Under the pieces are notes generated by a model. That model had not been told where the DNA came from. It did not search any database and saw only the letters and a program-made list of their open reading frames with translations. Of a DNA stretch of 64,000 nt, positions 57,906 through 64,000 are shown in pieces (within the stretch, counting starts at the first letter, position 1; every line of letters starts with the position of its first letter). A program made the translations under genes and the position numbers. Source of the stretch: Clostridiales bacterium. Lineage in GTDB: Bacteria; Bacillota; Clostridia; Peptostreptococcales; Acidaminobacteraceae. The stretch covers positions 167,746 to 231,745 of the forward strand of contig JAEIOD010000006.1 of assembly GCA_016342415.1 (NCBI GenBank), given 5' to 3'.

Positions 57906-59844
57906 GATTCTCCCCGATTTCCTTATATGCTGATACATGATTTCTGCCTACATTTTTTGCTTCATATAAAGCTACATCTGATTTCCTTAAAATATCTCTT
58001 GCATCATCTTTATTAAGATTAAATTCAGCGACACCAATACTTGTGGTAACTTTTAACTGTTTGAAATACTCTGTATCTTGAATAGAAAGTCTGATTTTTT
58101 CTGCTAAATGATAGGCATCTTGTTCTCCTGTCTCAACTGCAACAATAACAAACTCATCCCCACCCCATCTAGCAACTATATCAGAATCTCTCACTGAAGC
58201 TTTTAAGGTTTTTGCAACTCCTTTTAATATTTCATCACCTATTTGATGACCATATTTGTCATTTATTTCTTTAAAGTAGTCAATGTCTAATAATATCACA
58301 GAAAACATACTTCTGTAACGTTTACTTCTTGTTACTTCTGAATTAATAACATCATCGATTTGTCTTCTATTGTATAATTGTGTCAATTTATCAGTTATTG
58401 CCTCTGTATGATATGCCTCTATGGTCTGTTCCGCTCTTCTATTTTCTATTTGTGCTTGAACTAATTTCTGTGAACGACTTAATATTTCTTTTGACATAAT
58501 ATGAAGTTCTCTATTGAGCATATCTACTTCCTCAATACCTGTAACAGGCATACGTCTTATCGTTCTACCATCAACTCCAAAATACTTGGCATTCAAAGCC
58601 ATTTCTTCTAGCGGATTAGAAATATTACTTGCTATCGAATCAATTTTTCTTTTATATATTAATATAATAATGCCAATTATAATAAGCACAGTGATGCAAA
58701 TAATAATTGCATTAACAATAATATTTTTATTGATACTCGCAATATTTTCACCCACATAGGATTCATTTGTTAAGGAAATTAATTGCCAATTGGTTTCTTG
58801 AATCAATTGTTTTTCTACGTAAAAAGATTCACCTCCGAAATCAACATTATCAACAGACTGTGTAAATACAGTGATCATAAAATCCTGAAGCTCTTCATCA
58901 GAAAAATAATGCAAGTTGTATTGATCTGGTTTTAGAATATTCTCGTTTGAGTCACTTATTATTTTATTATCAATTTCAGTTAATTTTAAGAAGCTTTCAG
59001 CATCATTGTTCATTGCTATAATCAAACCGTATTCATCAACTAAGAAGAGTTTAGTATTGGTTAAATGACTAATATAAAGTGAATGGTTCTCAATATGATT
59101 AATTGTAACATCCAATCCCACAACACCTTCTAAAAAATCATCTCTATAAACTGGTGAAATACATGATATAATCCACCCTTTGCCAGAAGGATCATAGTAT
59201 GGTGGTGTCCAAACGGTATGACGATTTGGATTGTATTTTTCATCTGCTAGGAAGTAGAAATTATAATCTGAAATACTGATATCGGGGCCAAAAATTTCGG
59301 CTATATTGTCTTGATAAGGATACATTCGGTTCATACCATCAAAACTATTGAAATAACTTTGTACAACCATATTATCTGTTGCAACAACATATTTCATGAT
59401 CGGATCTAACCATTCTGTTTTTACAGCTTTCTTCTTAGCATAATCAGTTAATGGTGTTTTTCCGCTATAATACAAACTTGAACCACCATTATCTGAAGTT
59501 TTATAGTATACACCATTTTTATGATAACCAAATGTTGCATTCAAATTAGTTGTATTGTAATTTTCATAAGAGTTAAATAACTTCTCATATTGATTACGCA
59601 ATAAATCTGTATGATCTTTCACTGATTCTAATTGGTCTCTGATATCATCCGCTTCATATACAATTTCACTTTGAGTACGACTGATTAATTCATCTTCGAA
59701 CTTTCCGATGAGTGATTTTGACACGCCAAAATGAAGGAGGGTATAAAGTAACAATGCCATCCCAAATACAATTACTATTGTACTGATGGTGTACTTGAAT
59801 ATAAAAGTTCTCAAAACATCAGCAAATTTTTTCTGATCAACCAT
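57886..59844 (-). CDS. Cache-domain diguanylate cyclase
   Basis: 652 residues. TM1 (ISTIVIVFGMALLLYTLL), a large extracytoplasmic dCache-like sensor of about 330 residues (YDPSGKGWIISCISPVYRDD, GLDVTINHI, LFLVDEYGLIIAM), TM2 (IIVNAIIICITVLIIIGIIIL), HAMP-like linker, then GGDEF with signature RWGGDEFVIV. RDSD, five residues before it, is an intact I-site for product inhibition. It makes c-di-GMP in response to an outside ligand. Start 59844 is preferred; 59850 is possible. Confidence 0.92.
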   Translation of the reverse strand: MVDQKKFADVLRTFIFKYTISTIVIVFGMALLLYTLLHFGVSKSLIGKFEDELISRTQSEIVYEADDIRDQLESVKDHTDLLRNQYEKLFNSYENYNTTNLNATFGYHKNGVYYKTSDNGGSSLYYSGKTPLTDYAKKKAVKTEWLDPIMKYVVATDNMVVQSYFNSFDGMNRMYPYQDNIAEIFGPDISISDYNFYFLADEKYNPNRHTVWTPPYYDPSGKGWIISCISPVYRDDFLEGVVGLDVTINHIENHSLYISHLTNTKLFLVDEYGLIIAMNNDAESFLKLTEIDNKIISDSNENILKPDQYNLHYFSDEELQDFMITVFTQSVDNVDFGGESFYVEKQLIQETNWQLISLTNESYVGENIASINKNIIVNAIIICITVLIIIGIIILIYKRKIDSIASNISNPLEEMALNAKYFGVDGRTIRRMPVTGIEEVDMLNRELHIMSKEILSRSQKLVQAQIENRRAEQTIEAYHTEAITDKLTQLYNRRQIDDVINSEVTRSKRYRSMFSVILLDIDYFKEINDKYGHQIGDEILKGVAKTLKASVRDSDIVARWGGDEFVIVAVETGEQDAYHLAEKIRLSIQDTEYFKQLKVTTSIGVAEFNLNKDDARDILRKSDVALYEAKNVGRNHVSAYKEIGENHEHKSD

Positions 59845-59898
59845 AATCATCACCAACAAACTTATACCCCAATAATAACACAACTACCATTCAAAAAA

Positions 59899-59922
59899 AC
59901 AAAAAAGCTGGCAACGCCAGCT
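59899..59922 (-). terminator. Terminator after the small Cys-terminated protein
   Basis: AGCTGGC / GCCAGCT, a 7-bp GC-rich stem with a 3-nt loop and a run of six T on the minus strand. It separates the small gene from the diguanylate cyclase, which must have its own promoter in the short gap or rely on readthrough. Confidence 0.85.
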
Positions 59923-59932
59923 CTTATCTTCC

Positions 59933-60250
59933 TCAACAAGGTCCAGGAGCTATTGCTCCTGACCTTGAAAACTCTGGCATCTCACCACTATTCTTACTTT
60001 TGGGTCTAGGATCATAACGATATGCACCTTTAATCAGTTTGGTATGATCATAAATATCAAACAATGTATAGAGATCCACTCCTGAATCGCTTATCAAAAT
60101 CTTACCTTCAACATTTTCATATCTAAACCGAATTTCATCTTCGTTTTGTCCCAACACATCAAAAGGCAATTCACTTATATCCATCTCATTTATCATTTGA
60201 TAAAGTGTATCAATCTTCTTTTTTGCCTTGATAATCTTAAAAAATCTCAT
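59933..60250 (-). CDS. Small hypothetical protein ending in Cys
   Basis: 105 residues. A basic amphipathic N-terminus (MRFFKIIKAKKKIDTLYQMI) leads to a soluble alpha/beta middle and a low-complexity tail ending SRSGAIAPGPC. No signal peptide and no family recognised. GGGAGGAG sits 6 nt before ATG 60250; an upstream in-frame start (60283) has no such signal. It lies upstream of the two c-di-GMP enzymes but is separated from them by a terminator. Confidence 0.7.
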   Translation of the reverse strand: MRFFKIIKAKKKIDTLYQMINEMDISELPFDVLGQNEDEIRFRYENVEGKILISDSGVDLYTLFDIYDHTKLIKGAYRYDPRPKSKNSGEMPEFSRSGAIAPGPC

Positions 60251-60726
60251 GCAGGCTCCTCCCATAACGTCATATCTTTCCAAAAACCATGGTGTCGATT
60301 AAGTTATATCTAAATACCAATTTGGTAGAATGAACGAACTACCTTATAGCATTTCTTATATAATCAAATATTATCCTATAATGCATCATTATAATATAAA
60401 ATTACCTGTAAAAACAAGTTAGCTAGAACAATAAAGAGCTGTAGACTACTTTTACTTGAAAATCATTAGATCATCCAATTTACACACATGAGAAAAATTG
60501 CAGAATACGCATTTATGGTTATTCCTTTTTCTGTAGAGTTTTATCTATTTTTTACACTTCCTTTCGATATTCGAACGTGAAGTCCCATTATACATTTTTA
60601 AAAAAGTAGTGGTTCCAACGGTTAGAAATTACAGAACCTTTTCAAGCTAATATTATGTTTAAAAATGTATAGATTGGGTATACTCATAAGGTAATATTAA
60701 GTGACATTTTTAATATAATCTCAATG

Positions 60727-60806
60727 TTAAAAGCAAGCTTTTCAAAAGATTAGTACGCAAAGTTAAGAATCTAAAGTATCATCGATACCATGATTGTCTG
60801 ACTGCC
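60727..60806 (+). promoter_or_regulatory. c-di-GMP-I riboswitch-like aptamer 1
   Basis: AAAGCAAGC, a loop CAAAAG, TACGCAAAG, AATCTAAA, a P3 hairpin GTATC-ATC-GATAC, then CCATGATTGTCTGACTGCC. This follows the GEMM-I order with the conserved ACGCAAAG, CTAA and ATGATTG elements. The 3' P1 strand is shared with terminator 1. Confidence 0.85.
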
Positions 60807-60826
60807 ATTTTAATGGCAGTTTTTTA
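60801..60826 (+). terminator. Terminator 1 of the adhesin leader
   Basis: ACTGCCATT / AATGGCAGT with a run of six T. Its 5' arm is the 3' P1 strand of aptamer 1 (possible P1 TTAAAAGCA with TGCcaTTTTAA), so ligand-bound P1 and terminator exclude each other, suggesting an ON switch. Confidence 0.85.
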
Positions 60827-60920
60827 TATTTAAAAATGTGTTGATATATTTAATTGAGTTTTAATTAAATATTGCACTTTGGGAGTGATGCCTATTAGTA
60901 TGAACAGACGAATCCAATGC

Positions 60921-61000
60921 TTAAAAGAAATCTTATTGAATGATATGTACGCAAAGTCAGGAATCTATAGTATCATCGATACCATGATTGTTTGACTATC
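60921..61000 (+). promoter_or_regulatory. c-di-GMP-I riboswitch-like aptamer 2
   Basis: Exactly 194 bp after aptamer 1. It keeps TACGCAAAG, GAATCTA, the identical P3 hairpin GTATC-ATC-GATAC and CCATGATTGTTTGACT. The P2 region is altered and no terminator follows, only a palindromic CTAACATT / AATGTTAG hairpin. Confidence 0.7.
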
Positions 61001-61080
61001 ATATGATTCAAGAAATCATCTAACATTCATAATGTTAGCAAAAGTAATGTTAAGTGACTGTAATTAAATAAATTCTCAAT

Positions 61081-61160
61081 GTAAAAGCAAGCTGGTCAAA
61101 AGATCAGCACGCAAAGTTGTGAATCTAAAGTATCGTTTGATACCACGATTGTCTAACTGC
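61081..61160 (+). promoter_or_regulatory. c-di-GMP-I riboswitch-like aptamer 3
   Basis: 354 bp after aptamer 1. AAAGCAAGC, a perfect 7-bp P2 (GCTGGTC-AAAA-GATCAGC), ACGCAAAG, AATCTAAA, P3 GTATC-GTTT-GATAC, then CCACGATTGTCTAACTGCC. The best-folded copy; ATGATTG has become ACGATTG. Confidence 0.83.
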
Positions 61161-61179
61161 CATTAAATGGTAGTTTTTT
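61156..61179 (+). terminator. Terminator 2 of the adhesin leader
   Basis: ACTGCCAT / ATGGTAGT (one G-T pair) with a run of six T. Same overlap with the aptamer P1 strand as terminator 1. Confidence 0.83.
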
Positions 61180-61274
61180 GTGTTTTAGATATGTGGCAAT
61201 ATATTTAATTGAGTTTATCTTAGCTATTACATTTTTGGAGGGATGTCTATGAAGAATTATTGGAGAGTCTAATA

Positions 61275-61374
61275 TGTAAAACGCAACCTTATCTAAAGAT
61301 AATTCTCAAGTTAGGAATATAAATATTAATCAAAATTATAATTATCAGGAGAAGTAATAATTATCTGACTATCA
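61275..61374 (+). promoter_or_regulatory. Decayed fourth c-di-GMP-I-like aptamer
   Basis: 194 bp after aptamer 3. TGTAAAACGCAACC, a P2 TTATC-TAAA-GATAA, then AAGTTAGGAATATAAA and a final TCTGACTATC match the family. ACGCAAAG has become TTCTCAAG and the P3 region is expanded, so binding is doubtful. Confidence 0.5.
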
Positions 61375-61481
61375 TATTGATTCAACATTTTTTTGACGTT
61401 TAAAACTAGTGTCTGACGGATGTAAATAAAAGGGCTTAATGATGAATCATAAATAATATAATCTTGAAAGGGGTGTAGTTC

Positions 61482-64000
61482 ATGAGAAGGATACTGAATG
61501 CTAAAAGTGGAAAATCACTTTTAGCAAAGGTATTGATTTTACTTATGCTATTTTCAATGAGTATGCCTAACTTGACCGTTTTTGCGGAAGCAGATAATAC
61601 GGTAAATGCTTATGGTTATAACATAAGTAATAAATTTGATGGTTCTTGGTCCAAAGGTAATTTAGGACCAACATACCAAGAAGGTGAATGGGTAGCATTC
61701 CAAACAGAAGTCATTCAGGTTGACTGGTCGAATCTCGACAATTTAGGAGTTCGGTTCGACTTTTACGACAATGATGCTATTTTTTACGACCTAGTTCGTA
61801 ATATCAGTGTTGGTACTGCTTTGTTACCAGATGACCATGGTTATCCGATGGCAGATGGAACTCCATACACCATAAACAGTGAAGAAAGTGCAAATATTGC
61901 ACAACGAGAACCTGAAGAATATATTTTTAACGGGTTTGATAAGATTGATGTCCCGACACATCAAATCAATCGGGCAACCGACCTTGGTGTGGGTGCATTA
62001 ACAGATAATACGAGAACTTTTTATGTTACAAAAGATCAAATACTGGATGCTCTAGGACTCGAAGAAGGTGTAGACGAGTTACCAAATGATATCGTTCTTT
62101 ATTTCCAACTTCATTTAGCAAGAACATGGATATGGAACAATACCAACGGTGACGGTTATGCATTAGCAAGATCCTATAGTCTATCACCAACAGATGTTTG
62201 GGGTGGTTATATTTATGGTGATCCAAGCTTCCTGCCCGCACATACAACTTTACATGGAGCTGCAGCATATCCAGGATCCAGCGGTCACTCCTATGTCTTC
62301 ATTAACAATGGAGATTCGGGTGAGAAAACCATTCCGATTCCGAATGTTTCTGAAACTGCTGGTATGATATCAGGGCATAAGTATTTGGATAGTAACGGGA
62401 ATGGTGTGTTTGATGAAGGAGAGCCACCATTAGCCAATTGGGAAATATTCCTGCGTACGGATCTTTACGCATTGCTAGATCTTGAATTTTCAGCGATGAC
62501 AGATGAATTCGGCTATTATGAATTCGTCAACCTTCCATACAACCTTGTTTGGGAATTGACAGAGACGCCGCAGGCAGGCTATGTACAAACGCATCCTAAT
62601 GGCACAACAATTGGTGAGGGAACATTTACACCTACACCAAATGCTGAAACAGATTATTGGAAAGAACCATTTGATGTTGATGCTGATCCTACGTATGCTG
62701 GAGACATTAGAGGTCCGTGGGGCTGGAGCATAAAGCTCGCACCTGATGGACATCTTCTTCAGGAAAACGTAGATTTCATGAATGTTGATAATGGAGCATT
62801 ATTGATTACCAAACAGTTTACTACAGTAGATGACGATGTTATCTTCCCAGAGTGGATCCAAGTAAAAGTAACAGGTCCGTCTTACCCAGGACCAGATGGA
62901 ACAATTGTAGCTATTGATATTGATCCAGATACTGGTTACGGTGAACAGTTGCTTATTAATTTATTAGCTGGGGAGTATACAGTCACTGAAGTTGTCTTGT
63001 CGGATGGTAATTATGAAAGATGGGATCCAATTATTGAGTTTTCACCAGTGCAAGTGAGTCCGGGTCAAGTTGATCCACCAGCTCAGGTCAATATTGATAA
63101 TATCTATAATATATTCTCAGGCCAGATTGATGGTAATAAACTTGATGAAGACTATCTTCCGCTAATTGATCCGATATTTGAATTCGAAATATTCTCTGCA
63201 TTGGACTTAGCGACTCCTATTGCTTATGCAGACAGTTCGGGTATACTTGGAAACTTCAATTTTGGTTTTACACCAAGTCTGATTGACCAAGATACACTCA
63301 CATTAGATGAAGGTTCATATTTCATAAAAGAAGTGAACTTACCACCGGGATATGAGTATGTCAAAATGATCATGATTGATGGTGCTAACCCACCAGTTGA
63401 ATACACAGATGAATTGGTACCATTTACCATAGTCGCTCAGGATCAACTGATTAACTTTGATGTTGTTAATAAACTGATTCCAGGTTCATTAATCATCGAA
63501 AAGACTTTCGTTGATGGTGAAGCTTATGTACCAGAACTTATTACAGTACATGTTACAGGTCCAGAAGGCTATGATGAAACACATGATCTTACTATCACAG
63601 CTGGTTACGGTATGATTCAGATTGATGACCTTGTACCAGGTGAGTACTTCTTTGAAGAAGTCACTCTAGATGCCAATTGGACAGTCACTTATGATCCAGC
63701 ATCACAATTGATCGTTGTTTTGCCAGGCGGCACTTCATCAGCGCAGTCAGTGAGCATCAGCAACGAAATCGTACCTGGTTCCTTGATTATTGAAAAATTC
63801 TTTGTTGACGGTGAAGCTTATGTACCAGAACTTATTACAGTACATGTAACCGGTCCAGAAGGCTATGATGAAACACATGACATTACTATCACAGCTGGTT
63901 ACGGTATGATTCAGCTTGACGGTCTTGTACCAGGTGAGTACTTCTTTGAAGAAGTCACTCTAGATGCCAATTGGACAGTCACTTATGATCCAGCATCACA
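61482..64000 (+). CDS. Large secreted repeat adhesin (SdrD-B / Cna-B-like), 3' end beyond window
   Basis: An open frame of 839 codons from ATG 61482 (GAAAGGGGTG upstream) to the right edge with no stop. Signal peptide about 1-36. An N-terminal region of about 250 residues rich in Trp/Asp/Asn resembles collagen-binding adhesin heads. An SdrD_B-like domain (SGHKYLDSNGNGVFDEGE) lies at about 295-380. SpaA/Cna-B-like prealbumin domains follow (GALLITKQF, about 439-545; about 547-665). From 667 a 98-residue repeat begins (PGSLIIEK-F-DGEAYVPELI). A matrix or host-surface protein; the anchor lies outside. Riboswitch-controlled. Confidence 0.88.
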   Translation, partial: MRRILNAKSGKSLLAKVLILLMLFSMSMPNLTVFAEADNTVNAYGYNISNKFDGSWSKGNLGPTYQEGEWVAFQTEVIQVDWSNLDNLGVRFDFYDNDAIFYDLVRNISVGTALLPDDHGYPMADGTPYTINSEESANIAQREPEEYIFNGFDKIDVPTHQINRATDLGVGALTDNTRTFYVTKDQILDALGLEEGVDELPNDIVLYFQLHLARTWIWNNTNGDGYALARSYSLSPTDVWGGYIYGDPSFLPAHTTLHGAAAYPGSSGHSYVFINNGDSGEKTIPIPNVSETAGMISGHKYLDSNGNGVFDEGEPPLANWEIFLRTDLYALLDLEFSAMTDEFGYYEFVNLPYNLVWELTETPQAGYVQTHPNGTTIGEGTFTPTPNAETDYWKEPFDVDADPTYAGDIRGPWGWSIKLAPDGHLLQENVDFMNVDNGALLITKQFTTVDDDVIFPEWIQVKVTGPSYPGPDGTIVAIDIDPDTGYGEQLLINLLAGEYTVTEVVLSDGNYERWDPIIEFSPVQVSPGQVDPPAQVNIDNIYNIFSGQIDGNKLDEDYLPLIDPIFEFEIFSALDLATPIAYADSSGILGNFNFGFTPSLIDQDTLTLDEGSYFIKEVNLPPGYEYVKMIMIDGANPPVEYTDELVPFTIVAQDQLINFDVVNKLIPGSLIIEKTFVDGEAYVPELITVHVTGPEGYDETHDLTITAGYGMIQIDDLVPGEYFFEEVTLDANWTVTYDPASQLIVVLPGGTSSAQSVSISNEIVPGSLIIEKFFVDGEAYVPELITVHVTGPEGYDETHDITITAGYGMIQLDGLVPGEYFFEEVTLDANWTVTYDPAS
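63480..64000 (+). repeat. 294-bp (98-residue) tandem repeats in the adhesin
   Basis: The unit at 63480-63773 is repeated from 63774 to the window edge. Long stretches are identical at the DNA level, while the linker between VDGEAYVPEL blocks varies slightly. A diverged relative of the unit precedes at about 62797-63115. More copies probably lie beyond the window. Confidence 0.92.

Larger units (their letters stand above)
60691..61374 (+). repeat. Duplicated 354-bp leader unit
   Basis: GTAATATTAAGTGAC at 60691 recurs as GTAATGTTAAGTGAC at 61044, and ATATATTTAATTGAGTTT and GGGAGTGATG / GGAGGGATGT recur at the matching offset. Each unit holds two GEMM-I-like aptamers 194 bp apart, the first with a terminator. 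Positions 60251-60690 show no gene; a TATACT at 60679-60684 could be the -10 of the leader promoter, with a weak -35. Confidence 0.8.

Noticed and set aside
61482..64000. Minus-strand ORFs inside the adhesin gene
   Set aside because: The plus-strand frame is open throughout with signal peptide, domains and repeats; the opposite-strand ORFs are shadows.
1..64000. CRISPR arrays, tRNA and rRNA genes
   Set aside because: No short regularly spaced repeats with unique spacers, no cloverleaf sequences and no rRNA landmarks were noticed on either strand; a tRNA scan was not possible.

Overview
The window is low-GC, densely coded bacterial DNA with strong GGAGG-type ribosome binding sites, AT-rich intergenic spacers and Firmicutes-type families: short HisG with HisZ, PadR/DUF2812, GPH sugar symporter, MmcQ/YjbR, LysM 5'-nucleotidase, Cna-B-like adhesin. 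Together with heavy c-di-GMP signalling (two turnover enzymes, one single and one multiple GEMM-I riboswitch locus) and a Cache chemoreceptor, this suggests a motile, free-living, anaerobic Clostridia-type bacterium. The species cannot be told from the sequence. No tRNA, rRNA, CRISPR array, transposase or phage gene was seen.

Layout. 1-3.2 kb: a cysteine-cluster protein cut by the left edge, a GNAT acetyltransferase, a DUF1801 protein and a methyl-accepting chemotaxis protein. 3.2-10.5 kb: one complete histidine operon on the minus strand, hisZ-G-D-C-B-H-A-F-IE. It is preceded by a near-consensus promoter and a 24-codon leader peptide with four consecutive His codons, followed by mutually exclusive hairpins and a terminator. 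This is a ribosome-mediated attenuator, where a T-box would be the usual expectation in this phylum. 10.5-15.8 kb: threonine synthase with an ApgM-type metalloenzyme (possible alternative homoserine kinase), galM with a Nudix hydrolase, and a short APH-like kinase. 15.9-25.7 kb: signalling genes, namely a periplasmic-binding lipoprotein with a histidine kinase, a GAF-PAS histidine kinase with a DUF3307 protein, a secreted small protein under a c-di-GMP-I riboswitch, and a giant zinc-ribbon/class III cyclase/AAA/TPR protein.

26-47 kb is an accessory, decaying region. One intact mmcQ/yjbR gene is surrounded by a frameshifted copy, a 5' stub and at least six 3'-end fragments, several ending in a hairpin that includes the stop codon. 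Between them lie an SH3 lipoprotein, a vWA lipoprotein, a 10-kb arabinose island (GPH transporter, araD, araB, GH42 beta-galactosidase, araA, membrane protein, divergent AraC regulator), a GNAT, a padR-DUF2812 pair broken by a stop codon, and small hypotheticals. The arabinose island is bracketed by a perfect 113-bp direct repeat. 47.5-56.2 kb: a flavodoxin, a LysM double 5'-nucleotidase, a GNAT, a decayed small gene, an Mrp ATPase under a palindromic operator, and an M29-like aminopeptidase.

56.2-64 kb is a c-di-GMP module: a GGDEF-EAL protein, a Cache-GGDEF diguanylate cyclase, a small Cys-terminated protein, then a 1.2-kb leader holding four GEMM-I-like aptamers in two duplicated units with two terminators. 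The leader feeds a large repeat-containing secreted adhesin that runs off the right edge. The likely logic is that the enzymes set c-di-GMP levels and the aptamer cascade gates adhesin transcription.

All domain calls are by eye. No alignment, folding or database search was run.
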